From positions 62,001 through 126,000 of the forward strand of contig CAMNXF010000005.1 in assembly GCA_946567425.1 (NCBI GenBank): a stretch of 64,000 bases of DNA, in the 5' to 3' direction. Both the position numbers and the translations under genes were made by a program. Origin of the DNA: an uncultured Clostridia bacterium (GTDB lineage: Bacteria > Bacillota > Clostridia > Oscillospirales > Ruminococcaceae). Positions 40,624 through 48,980 of this stretch are shown here, one piece after another. The notes beneath the pieces were generated by a model. That model had not been told where the DNA came from and did no database searches. It saw only the letters and a program-made list of their open reading frames with translations. The first letter of the stretch is position 1. The number at the start of each line of letters is the position of its first letter.

Positions 40624-42405
40624 TTACTTTACAGTAAAATAGACCGTGTATTCCTCGTCGGTTATGTCGTACAGCGGAACAAAGCTGAAATTCTCTGGCT
40701 GACCGACCGTGCGGTAGGTGCTCTGCTGCCACGGGAACGTACTGTAGGTGTGTTCGGTAACGTTTACGAGCGCGCTTTCGGGAGCGCAGCCCTGTTTCGG
40801 CGTTATCCCGCAATCGCCGCCGCGCAGTCCCGCCAGCACGACAGGTCCCTCAAGAAACGCAGTAAGCTCGGGGAAATCGGGCAGCGCGTCTGTTGACAGC
40901 TTAACGGGGAAATATATGTTCACCGTATTGTCGCTCCACACCCGCCGTATATCGCAATAGCCGCTGCCGTCAACCAATTTGATTTCCTCGCCGTCAACGG
41001 AAATAACAGGCTCTCCGCTCACCCAGTCGGGGATACGCAGCGACAGCGTAAACTCCTCGGGAGTTTTCACCCGGACATTGATCTTCAGATACCACCGAGA
41101 CATACGGCTGTTGTCGTTCTCGTCAAAAAGCGCCCCGCTGCCGTAATATTTCATATCGACATTTTGGGTTATCGTAACGTTTTCGCTGCGGTCATACCGC
41201 GAGTTGATGTACTGCGAAACGATCACCCGTTCCCCGTCCTCGTACCAACAAAGAAATGGGTAGATTGCTTGCGCCTGAACCGTCGTTCCGTGGCAGCACC
41301 AGAAATCGTGCTTGCGGCTGCCCCACTTCTTTCGGCTACCCGCTTTCAGCGGCAGAAAGTACGTCGGCATACCCGTGAATTTATTCTGCTGCGCAAGAAA
41401 ACCGTTGTAGAGATTTTTCTCAATATAGTCGGCATAGCGCTTTTCGCCCGTAAACCGAAACAGATAGTCCGCCAAACGCACCATATTGTAAACCGTGCAG
41501 AACTCCTGTGTGCGTTCACCTATAAACGCGCCGAGACGTTTTGGAGCGATCCAGTACTCCCCAGAGTTTTGACCGCCTGTGCAGAACGATTCCCTGTCCT
41601 CGACCGCGCATTTCCAGAACGCCTTTACAAGCCCGAGCCACTTTTCGTCGCCCGTGACCTCGTACATTGCTGCCGCGCCGTGCGCCCACGGTATACTGGC
41701 GTTCGCGTGACAGTCGGAGAGAGCGTCCTCGCCGTTTTCGAGCTTTTTGAAGATCGACGGGTGCGAGTATCTCTCCGCAAGCGTAAGATATTTCTCCTCC
41801 CCTGTAAGGCGGTACATTCCCGCCCAGACCTCCAGCATTCCGCCCTCCTCACCGCTGTATACGGCATGAGGGTTCACCGTCTGGATTTTCTCTGTCCAGC
41901 GCATATACCAGTCGGCGGCGCAGCTCATTATTTCCGCTGCCTTTCGGTTTTCCGCGTATAAGGCGCTGTGATAAAGCCCCAGCAGCGTTTTATGCATGGT
42001 GTACTGCGGCGACCATATATATTCGTCAGCGGTGAGTTTTTCAAAATACTTTTCGGGTATCGAGCCTACCCACTCGCCGCCGTTAAGCTTCTGACATCTT
42101 TCCAGTTCGTCGATAACGATATCGAGTTTCGCCTTAAGCTCAATATCGTTATTTTGCGCGGAAAGCATTGCGGCCGCAGACATCCAATGTCCCAAGAAAT
42201 GCCCTCTCAGCTGACACGCGGGCGATTCCCACCCGAGGTGCATATCCTCTAAATTACGATCGATGCGTACCGCGGCTTCAAGATAGAAATTCTGAAGCAG
42301 CGATTCGGTCTCAAGCTCCATAAGATACGCGCGGTTGATGTCGGCGCGCTCCTTGAACAAACCCGGCAGCAGCCGTGCTTTATTCGGTTGTATCCGTTGT
42401 ATCAT
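40624..42405 (-). CDS. Glycoside hydrolase family 127, beta-L-arabinofuranosidase-like
   Basis: 593 residues from the ATG at 42405 (GCGGAGGAGACAA upstream). Alpha/alpha-barrel; the Glu-x-Cys of QEFCTVYNMVRLADYLF and the Cys-Cys of FWCCHGTTVQAQAI correspond to the zinc-cysteine catalytic site known for GH127. No signal peptide, so intracellular. It overlaps the membrane protein gene upstream by 26 bases. Would release L-arabinose from imported arabino-oligosaccharides. Confidence 0.9.
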   Translation of the reverse strand: MIQRIQPNKARLLPGLFKERADINRAYLMELETESLLQNFYLEAAVRIDRNLEDMHLGWESPACQLRGHFLGHWMSAAAMLSAQNNDIELKAKLDIVIDELERCQKLNGGEWVGSIPEKYFEKLTADEYIWSPQYTMHKTLLGLYHSALYAENRKAAEIMSCAADWYMRWTEKIQTVNPHAVYSGEEGGMLEVWAGMYRLTGEEKYLTLAERYSHPSIFKKLENGEDALSDCHANASIPWAHGAAAMYEVTGDEKWLGLVKAFWKCAVEDRESFCTGGQNSGEYWIAPKRLGAFIGERTQEFCTVYNMVRLADYLFRFTGEKRYADYIEKNLYNGFLAQQNKFTGMPTYFLPLKAGSRKKWGSRKHDFWCCHGTTVQAQAIYPFLCWYEDGERVIVSQYINSRYDRSENVTITQNVDMKYYGSGALFDENDNSRMSRWYLKINVRVKTPEEFTLSLRIPDWVSGEPVISVDGEEIKLVDGSGYCDIRRVWSDNTVNIYFPVKLSTDALPDFPELTAFLEGPVVLAGLRGGDCGITPKQGCAPESALVNVTEHTYSTFPWQQSTYRTVGQPENFSFVPLYDITDEEYTVYFTVK

Positions 42406-43660
42406 TTGTCTCCTCCGCAGTCGGTTCTTCCGTTGTCGGCTCGTTCGATGAGGTTGTAGAGGTATCGGACGTTGAGGAAGATTCACCCGGCTTTTTTATT
42501 GAAATTCTGTTGCAGGTGTATTGGAATGCGTATTCAATGACCTTGTCCGTTGACAGCTCCGTAAACCAATACTCGTTTAAGCCTTCCTCAAGAATTTCTC
42601 TGAACTCCGCTGCCAGCTTTTCGGCATTTGCTCCCGAATAGTAAACGGTGTAGCCGATGTCCTTGGTGCTCTCTTTTTCGGCGAAGTACATCAGCAAAAA
42701 AGTATCCTCGTCGGCTATATGCAACTTGTACCAGTCAACGCAGAACTGAACCTTATCCGCGTCGGTCTTAAGGCTGTCATCGTACTTCCTGAACACGACG
42801 TACGGCTGTATCCCGAGCTTGTCGTACACGAATTTAAGGCTTTCGCCCGCCACTTTCACATCTTTGAACCAGCCAAGCTCGTCCGTAACGCACTCAGACT
42901 TGAACGCGTTTTCGGGCGTGTTGCGCTCCAGCGAAATGCGCGGAGCGGCAGGCGCAGGCGGCGGTGTAACTACTGTGCTGCTCGAGCTTTCCAAACCGCT
43001 TGAGCCGTTCTGCGAATTTCCCGAGGGATGCAAACTACTGCTCGTACCGCTGCTTATCGAGGACGTTGACGTGCTGTTCCCCCCGCCGCTTGAAGTATCG
43101 CCCGAACAACCCATGCAGCTGTTCCGCAGAACGTTCAGCAGCACGATAAACAGAACTATTGCGACAACAGCGCCGCCGATCAGCATATTCACGCAGCCGG
43201 TGTTTCTCCCGTAACTCCTCGGACGCTTGGGCGAGGGCGGAGGCGGCGCGTATCTGCTTCTGTTGGGTCTCGGCGGAGGAGGCGGCAAGCGCCGTCCGTT
43301 ACTCGGTGGCGGCGCACCGCGTCCCGGAGGAACGTTCCGCCCCATGGGCACGCTCGGTCTGCCGCCGTTCGGACGCATTCCGCCGCTTGGCGGACGGTTA
43401 TTGCCGGACGGGCGCATTTCTCCCGAACCGCCGTTCGGACGCGGCGCACTATTGGGTCGTGGAGCGCTGCTTTGGCGCTGCGTTCCTGTTACATTTCCTG
43501 ATGGCGGCATCGGACGAAAACCGTTTCCGCTAGTGCCGCCCGAACTGCCCGCGCCCGGTCTCCTTTGAGCGCCCGCTCTTCCTTGGACTCCGTTTCCCCC
43601 GTTGGACGGAGATGGTCGAAATCCTCCCGTACCCCCGTTACCTTCTCCGGGTCTGCCCAT
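42380..43660 (-). CDS. Membrane protein: Gly/Pro/Arg-rich N-terminus, one span, TPM-like domain
   Basis: 426 residues. Residues 1-150 are low-complexity Gly/Pro/Arg/Asn with PPPPP runs; a membrane span (NMLIGGAVVAIVLFIVLLNVL, about 160-180); a Ser/Thr linker; then a domain with YDKLGIQPYVVFRKYDDSL, DTFLLMYFAEKES and YYSGANAEKLAAEFREIL, which follows the order of TPM (YgcG-like) domains; Thr/Glu tail. Cytoplasmic disordered tail and extracellular domain inferred. Confidence 0.65.
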   Translation of the reverse strand: MGRPGEGNGGTGGFRPSPSNGGNGVQGRAGAQRRPGAGSSGGTSGNGFRPMPPSGNVTGTQRQSSAPRPNSAPRPNGGSGEMRPSGNNRPPSGGMRPNGGRPSVPMGRNVPPGRGAPPPSNGRRLPPPPPRPNRSRYAPPPPSPKRPRSYGRNTGCVNMLIGGAVVAIVLFIVLLNVLRNSCMGCSGDTSSGGGNSTSTSSISSGTSSSLHPSGNSQNGSSGLESSSSTVVTPPPAPAAPRISLERNTPENAFKSECVTDELGWFKDVKVAGESLKFVYDKLGIQPYVVFRKYDDSLKTDADKVQFCVDWYKLHIADEDTFLLMYFAEKESTKDIGYTVYYSGANAEKLAAEFREILEEGLNEYWFTELSTDKVIEYAFQYTCNRISIKKPGESSSTSDTSTTSSNEPTTEEPTAEETNDTTDTTE

Positions 43661-43674
43661 TACACTTCCCCCTT

Positions 43675-44238
43675 TTATTGACGATCAAAATAATCTTTTC
43701 CCCTGTCGGGATTAAAATATGTTCTCAGATATCCGTCCGTTGAGACCACAACGAACTCATTCGTGCGCTCAATATAGTACACGTCGTCGCCGTCCTCAGC
43801 TTCGATCTTGTGGAGCGCTTCAGGATTCGACACCACGGCAGAGGCAGATTTTTCATACTCCTCCGCCGAACCGAAGCCCATATCAATACCGTGTTTTTGG
43901 TAATGCTGCTCCAACAATTTATTGCTCCTGAAATGCAGCTCCGCCGTTTCGGAAACGTCGTCGGAAACCATGCTCTCGGAGTTTGCGTCACTGCTATTCA
44001 AATTATATGCACTGTCGTCACTGTTCGGAACGCTTTCGGTTATACCGCTGCTGTTCACCGTTTCAACGCTGTCGGAAACGCCTTGTGAATAATTATCGTC
44101 GTAAATCAATTCATCTGCGGAGAAAAAGCCGTCGGGTCTGCCTGTTGCAAACAGTATCAGCACCACAACCGCAAGCGCCGCCACCGCGCCGAAAATTACG
44201 TTCCGTGCGGTACTCTGTCCGTTTTTACCGGAATTCAT
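43675..44238 (-). CDS. Membrane-anchored protein with BECR-like (polymorphic-toxin type) nuclease domain
   Basis: 187 residues. One N-terminal span (NVIFGAVAALAVVVLILFAT), Ser/Asp-rich linker, then LLEQHYQKHGIDMGFGSAEE, ALHKIEAEDGDDVYYIERTN and EFVVVSTDGYLRTYFNPDRG to the end. This HxxKHG...NEFVVVSxDGxxRTYF pattern is one I recognise from C-terminal toxin domains of the barnase/EndoU/colicin/RelE-like superfamily. 15 bases before the TPM-like gene. No immunity gene is obvious. Confidence 0.55.
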   Translation of the reverse strand: MNSGKNGQSTARNVIFGAVAALAVVVLILFATGRPDGFFSADELIYDDNYSQGVSDSVETVNSSGITESVPNSDDSAYNLNSSDANSESMVSDDVSETAELHFRSNKLLEQHYQKHGIDMGFGSAEEYEKSASAVVSNPEALHKIEAEDGDDVYYIERTNEFVVVSTDGYLRTYFNPDRGKDYFDRQ

Positions 44239-44373
44239 AAAAACACCCCTGTTATGTATTCTTTATATATTATAACTCATTCGACAAATTTTTGCAAGTG
44301 GTTATTGAAAACATAATAAAATCGTAATAAAAAGCGGTGATCGGGCATCAGCCTTTCTGCCGCTTTATTACTA

Positions 44374-44875
44374 GTCAACCGTTTTTGCGGCAAGCTCCAG
44401 CATTATTTCCGCAACGCGCTTTTCCGCGCTTGCAGGAACATAATACTTCACCAGATCCGTTGATTTCACATAGACAAAGGCTTCGTCCTCCGCGCCGCTT
44501 AAGCAGCGAAAACAGCTCCTTGACAAGTTCGTCCTCCGTATCATTTTTGTATATGTTGATCTCCAGCCCGAAATCGTTGTTGTTAGGATAGACATATCCA
44601 CGCGAAAGGCTGAGTGAAAGATAATCGCCGTTGTCCGCGCCGCTGTCAAGCGCTCTGAAAAATCTGACGGTTTTGGCATATTTTTTCTGAACGGATACTT
44701 TTATCAAACGGCTGCCGTTTTTCCCGTCTGCCCTTACAATAGATACGCTGCAGCACTTCTCGGCGCGCGGTCTGCGTATGATCTCGAACACCGTCGTCAC
44801 TACCACGCCTATCGCCGCACTGAAAAGAAAACCCGATAAAAATTTATTGTCACCGCGAACAAATATCGCAATCAT
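44374..44875 (-). pseudogene. Membrane protein with +1 frameshift
   Basis: Frame one runs from 44875 with a span (FLSGFLFSAAIGVVVTTVF) to ELFSLLKRR near 44510. A second frame then continues sensibly as GAEDEAFVYVKSTDLVKYYVP to a stop at 44374. The shift lies at CTTAAGCGGCGCGG. Probably decayed like the genes upstream. No family recognised. Confidence 0.6.
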
Positions 44876-45078
44876 TACCGCTGCTGCGCCGGAAAAAACT
44901 CCAGTCCGCAGAACGCCGCGCCGTGAACCATTATCTTCCCAACGCGCTCCTGCCTGCGCGACTTTGAGATATAATATGCAAGAACAGTAAGCGCCGATGT
45001 AGTAGCAATAAAAAATATAGTATTAAGCGGCTTTAGCATAATGAAATCCCCGTAAGGCTTCATATCGCCTCCGTGCAT
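44875..45078 (-). CDS. Small membrane protein, possibly part of the decayed operon
   Basis: 67 residues, one span (TIFFIATTSALTVLAYYIS). Touches the frameshifted gene downstream. No family recognised; could itself be a truncated fragment. Confidence 0.4.
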   Translation of the reverse strand: MHGGDMKPYGDFIMLKPLNTIFFIATTSALTVLAYYISKSRRQERVGKIMVHGAAFCGLEFFPAQQR

Positions 45079-45090
45079 AGCGCTGATCGC

Positions 45091-45548
45091 TCACACAGCG
45101 GAAAGGCTTTGGGCAATTTCGCCGAAAAGCAGACCCAACGGCATTGCGTAAAGCAGATGAGCACCGTAGGAGGGCACACCCGGCATTTCGTAAAGAAGTA
45201 TATTCGAAACGCTCACTATCAGCACCATGGAAACGACCGACCCGATCACCGAGAACATCTCCGCAAACATAAATCGACCGAATATCGACGTAACAAGCGC
45301 CGAAATAACGTAAGCGAACGTATACACAAACAGCAGCGAAAGCGACAATCCGACACATCACATAATTCTCCGTAGAAGTCTCTGTAAGCTGCGCGGCGGA
45401 CATGTGCAGATGCCCCAGAGCGAAAAACGGAAGTCCGAGCAGGTTCAGCACAAGGCAGATAAGCAGATTGCCTTTCATCGTGCCTATTCGGTACAGCAGA
45501 TATTTTCCGAAAAATCTGCGTTTACATGAGCTTTGTTCTGTCATACCC
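45091..45548 (-). pseudogene. ABC transporter permease-like membrane protein, frameshifted
   Basis: First part MTEQSSCKRRFFGKYLLYRI, LICLVLNLLGLPFFALG to about 45355; the rest in another frame: FVYTFAYVISALVTSIFGRF, VVSMVLIVSVSNILLYEMPG. Consecutive hydrophobic spans and position behind a GntR/ABC remnant suggest the permease of a YtrABC-like exporter. Confidence 0.6.
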
Positions 45549-45752
45549 CAACGTCTCAATTTCATAGATGAATATTTCCTCAAGCGAAAGCGGGATAATG
45601 TCGCAGAAGTCGGGCTCTTTGGCGCGGACCACCTCGCGGACTGCAGGGAGCTTTTCGCCCTCCGCCATTTCTCCGTTGAGAATAAGCTCCGTTATCCGCC
45701 GTTCGAGCTGTTCATAAATAGGCTCTCCGCCCGCCAATAGCATTGTAAACAT
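45522..45752 (-). pseudogene. GntR-regulator start fused to ABC-ATPase end (deletion remnant)
   Basis: Residues 1-45 read LLAGGEPIYEQLERRITELI and GEKLPAVREV, a YtrA-type GntR N-terminus. Residues 46-76 read EPDFCDIIPLSLEEIFIYEIE, the C-terminus of bacitracin/YtrB-type ABC ATPases. A deletion of about 300 codons joined two neighbouring genes in frame. Confidence 0.75.
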
Positions 45753-45776
45753 AAGTTTTACCTCATTTATTGCAAA

Positions 45777-45955
45777 GGTAGCACCTCACAATTATCGGCT
45801 AACGCCTTTGCCGTTCGCTTGCATATTTTCCGTCATAGGATTGACTTTTGGTCAATTCGTCCTAGCAATGCATACAGCCTTGCGTCGCCCTCATTGTACA
45901 ATCTGCCGAAAAATCTGACTGCGCAATCGAACGACAATAATTGTGCGTTGTTGCC
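45777..45955. repeat. Miniature inverted-repeat element (179 bp)
   Basis: Ends GGTAGCACCTCACAATTATC and its partner GGCAACAACGCACAATTATT (reverse strand) match at 17 of 23 bases. Inside is a second palindrome AGGATTGACTTTTGGTCAATTCGTCCT at about 45837-45863. No coding capacity. No clear target duplication. Confidence 0.65.
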
Positions 45956-46038
45956 TTAAGTACATGTACATAATATCTGTATCATCCGTTGTAATACAGC
46001 TATTTCAACACAGTTCTTGGTTTTTCAATAGGTCTGCG
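45956..46038. other. Short spacer without recognisable features
   Basis: AT-rich, no gene, promoter or repeat seen beyond the element to the left and the terminator to the right. Confidence 0.4.
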
Positions 46039-46071
46039 AAAAAAATCTGCAAGAGCGGAAAGCTCTTGCAG
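46039..46071 (-). terminator. Terminator of the SGNH lipoprotein gene
   Basis: Minus strand CTGCAAGAGC and GCTCTTGCAG around TTTCC, followed by ATTTTTTT. Confidence 0.9.
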
Positions 46072-46090
46072 ATCATAATTAAATTGAACG

Positions 46091-47383
46091 TTAATCGCAG
46101 TAGCCGAAACCGAGTACCGCGAAATAATACGGATCGCCGCCCTCAACCTTGATCTCGACCGTATGCTCAGCGACCTCGTCATTGTCGATTATCAGCGCGG
46201 TTACGGGATTGTTCCAGCCGTCGGATTGATTGGAATTTACCGCCGCTTTCTTCTCGCCGTCAACATAAATATCCGCCATCGCATACGACGCCAGATTGTT
46301 CGCCTTGTAGATCAGCTCCAGCGACTTGCAGTTTATCGTGAACTTCAGCGAAGCGCCGTCGCTGCCGCGGTACATCCAGCCGTTGTGGAACGCGGAATGT
46401 GTATCGTTCTTCACAAAACCGACAAGCTCGGGTTCAAGCGTTTCGCTATCAGCAAAATGCATATTGACAAATCTGTCGCTGTATTTCGGTGCGGGGAGCG
46501 TTCTGCCGACCGTTCCGACGTTTTCGTCGAGCTTCTCCATTACTGCTTCAAAGTAATGCGCTACAAAATCGCGGACTATCTCGTGACCGCGCACGTTGGG
46601 GTGGCTTTCGTCGTCAGAATAATCCTCCCATGCCATTCTTCCCTCCGCAAACTCAACGCCGAGCGAATCAGGTTCACTTATCATCGGCAGCCCGTAATTA
46701 TTACCGATCTCACTCATGTGCGGCTGGCAGGTGTGACCGCTCTTTATCACCGTAAACAGCAGCACGACTGCCATATCGTTCTCCTGCGAAAGCAGTGTGC
46801 GCACAAGGCTCTCGTAGCTGTTGCGGTACTTGCTCTCCATGCCGTCGTTTACCGCGAATTCCACGAAACAAATATCGGGGTTATGCGCGAGAATATCGCG
46901 CTCCAGACGAACATTGCCGAGTATGGACGGAGTACCGGAAAGCCCCGCATTCACATAGTTTATTTTAGTGTTCGGGTACTTTTTGCACAGCCACTCATAG
47001 GACAAATTAGCCCAACAAAGTTCGGGATTTGCGGGAGCGACGGTAAGACCCTCGGTTATCGAACCGCCGATATACGCGACAGTAATCTCCTCGCCGCTTT
47101 CCGCTTTTTTAAGGATGTTCGCCATTCGCGTCATATCGCCCGTTGTCATCAAAGAACGTTCTACCATTAAATTGTAAATCTCCTCCTCCGAGAGCTTGGA
47201 ATAGTCGATCTCGGAATTTTCAGGTTCGCTCGGAGCATAGCTGTCCTCCGTGTCGCTGTCGGTGTCGTTGATTATGCTTGTTGCTTCGCCCGGCAAAGTG
47301 TTATCGGACGTTCCGCCGTTGCCGCAAGCCGTAAGTGACAGAACCAAAGCCGCCGCAAGCACCGCTGAAAGTATTTTCTTCAT
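46091..47383 (-). CDS. SGNH/GDSL-family lipoprotein esterase
   Basis: 430 residues from the second ATG (AAGGAGAATGACT upstream). Lipobox SLTAC near residue 20, Ser/Asp-rich linker, then block I YIGGSITEGL (catalytic Ser in GGSIT), NAGLSGTPS, VEFAVNDG and DESHPNVRGHE (catalytic Asp-x-x-His). C-terminal 120 residues form a beta-rich accessory domain. Probably a secreted carbohydrate esterase, in keeping with the arabinofuranosidase nearby. Confidence 0.85.
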   Translation of the reverse strand: MKKILSAVLAAALVLSLTACGNGGTSDNTLPGEATSIINDTDSDTEDSYAPSEPENSEIDYSKLSEEEIYNLMVERSLMTTGDMTRMANILKKAESGEEITVAYIGGSITEGLTVAPANPELCWANLSYEWLCKKYPNTKINYVNAGLSGTPSILGNVRLERDILAHNPDICFVEFAVNDGMESKYRNSYESLVRTLLSQENDMAVVLLFTVIKSGHTCQPHMSEIGNNYGLPMISEPDSLGVEFAEGRMAWEDYSDDESHPNVRGHEIVRDFVAHYFEAVMEKLDENVGTVGRTLPAPKYSDRFVNMHFADSETLEPELVGFVKNDTHSAFHNGWMYRGSDGASLKFTINCKSLELIYKANNLASYAMADIYVDGEKKAAVNSNQSDGWNNPVTALIIDNDEVAEHTVEIKVEGGDPYYFAVLGFGYCD

Positions 47384-47410
47384 AGTCATTCTCCTTTATA
47401 TTGATTTTAA

Positions 47411-48484
47411 TTACTCGCCCGCAAAAATCTGCGTCCAGTAAAGTTTGCCGTTGTATTCATAGCAGCCAACACCTATCATGGTGAAATCCGATTTTAAAAT
47501 ATTCTCGCGGTGTCCCTCCGAGTTCATCCACGCGTTCATGACATCCTCGGGAGAAGCCTGACCCATTGCGATATTCTCACCCGCTCTGTGTACGCCGTCC
47601 ATTCCCATAACATAGTCGAGCGGTTTTGAACCGTCGGGACGCTTATGCGCGAAATCGCTCACCAGCTCGCTGCTGCGAAGCTGCGCAAAATCGTTCAAGC
47701 TGTCGTTTTTGGCAAGCGGCGATAATCCCGCTTTTGCACGCTCGGCGTTCACAAGTTCCACAACAACGGAAGCATATGAGCTGAAGTCATTAAGCTTTGG
47801 AATTGAGCGTCGCTGCTCCTCGCCGCACACGGAGCACACCGACACCTCCTCGCCCTCGGCGGATGTTGTGGGTTCCGTGCGTATTGCCCAATTACCCCAG
47901 CTGTGCCCCCTCGCAGCAGTCTCGTCGGCTGTATACTGCAAATCGCAGTGCAGACAGGTATATCGGGTGTATCCGTCAACGGTGCAGGTCGGGTCAACAA
48001 CGGTCTGCTCGAGGTCGTGCCCCGTAGCCGAAACATAGTCGTCGGTGTAGGAATCTCCGCAAGAACAGGTGTAAAGAGTGTAGCCGCCCTCCTCACAAGA
48101 GGGGGCAAACGTCCGAGTTTCGTATTTGTGCTCGTGAACCTCGGGAGGCGACGGAACTGTCGATGTCGTTTCAGATGAGGAAACCGCGCTCATCTGTTCG
48201 GTGTCCGAGCTGCTTGGAACAGTCGAGCTGCCGCTTTCGGAATTTGAGGACGTTGTGCTCACCGATGATGTTGAAGCCGACGCGGACGACGAAATCCCCG
48301 AGTAAACGGGCGGCGTAACGTTCGAGGAACTGACGTCCGAACTCTTCGGCACACTCGTCGTTTGCTCAGAAGAAACATCGCTGTCAGTCGCGGAAGATTC
48401 GCTGCTTACACTTTCCTCGCTGTTGCAGCCCGCAGCCGAAAAAACAACAATTGCCGAAAGCAACGCCGCAAGTATTTTTTTCAT
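47411..48484 (-). CDS. CAP-domain (SCP/PR1-like) lipoprotein
   Basis: 357 residues from MKKILAAL. Lipobox FSAAGC near residue 20; Ser/Thr-rich stretch to about 115; two Cys-rich segments (CEEGGYTLYTCSCGDSYTDD; CTVDGYTRYTCLHCDLQYT), then CSVCGEEQ; CAP domain in the last 130 residues with VELVNAERAKAGLSPL, HRAGENIAMG and WMNSEGHRENIL. Cell-surface protein; CAP function in bacteria mostly unknown. Confidence 0.87.
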   Translation of the reverse strand: MKKILAALLSAIVVFSAAGCNSEESVSSESSATDSDVSSEQTTSVPKSSDVSSSNVTPPVYSGISSSASASTSSVSTTSSNSESGSSTVPSSSDTEQMSAVSSSETTSTVPSPPEVHEHKYETRTFAPSCEEGGYTLYTCSCGDSYTDDYVSATGHDLEQTVVDPTCTVDGYTRYTCLHCDLQYTADETAARGHSWGNWAIRTEPTTSAEGEEVSVCSVCGEEQRRSIPKLNDFSSYASVVVELVNAERAKAGLSPLAKNDSLNDFAQLRSSELVSDFAHKRPDGSKPLDYVMGMDGVHRAGENIAMGQASPEDVMNAWMNSEGHRENILKSDFTMIGVGCYEYNGKLYWTQIFAGE

Positions 48485-48525
48485 AGTAATTCTCCTTAAC
48501 AACAGATAAAACAAGTTATAACTTT

Positions 48526-48554
48526 ATTATAACATATAAAATCCGATTTGTAAA
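48526..48554 (-). promoter_or_regulatory. Promoter of the CAP lipoprotein gene
   Basis: Minus strand TTTACA, 17 bases, TATAAT, about 40 bases before the start codon. Confidence 0.65.
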
Positions 48555-48569
48555 TATCTAAAAAATCCC

Positions 48570-48975
48570 TTAAATCGAAAACGGCAGAAAAGCCGCGCCC
48601 GCCGCAATCGGAATTGCCAGCAGCATATTCACCACGCGCACCTTTTTCCCCACACAAGATTAACGCCCACATAGAATATAAGTATCGAACCGACAAGGGA
48701 AATGTTGTTCTGCGCCGTTTCGATGACAGCGGGAGCTATCAGATTTGTGAGGAGCGTTATCGCTCCCTTGAACACAAACACGGGTGTCGCCAAAAAAATA
48801 CACCCTTTTCAAAGCCAACAGGTCATCACTATAATAATTATCAGGTCGAGTATCGCCTTTGTCGCGAGTATTAAAAAGTCTCCCGACAACCCGTCCTGTA
48901 TCGTGCCGACAATCACCATTGCGCCTATACACACGGTGAGCGATGCGGTTACAAACGCTGTTTTTATTAAAACGT
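48570..48975 (-). pseudogene. DUF554 (YdfK-like) membrane protein, 3' remnant
   Basis: Minus strand: KTAFVTASLTVCIGAMVIVG, TIQDGLSGDFLILATKAILD, an in-frame TGA, FVFKGAITLLTNLIAPAV, SLVGSILIFYVGVNLVWGK, a frameshift, then VRVVNMLLAIPIAAG. Clear DUF554 order, but the N-terminal half is missing and two lesions follow. Confidence 0.75.
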
Positions 48976-48980
48976 ATTTT

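Noticed and set aside
41164-41961. Long plus-strand frame (265 codons) inside the GH127 gene
   Set aside because: Opposite-strand shadow of a clear glycosidase gene; Arg/Pro/Val-biased composition and no ribosome binding site.
44490-44530. CTTAAGC as a programmed +1 frameshift site
   Set aside because: It resembles a known +1 slip sequence, but the neighbouring genes are all decayed and nothing else supports recoding.
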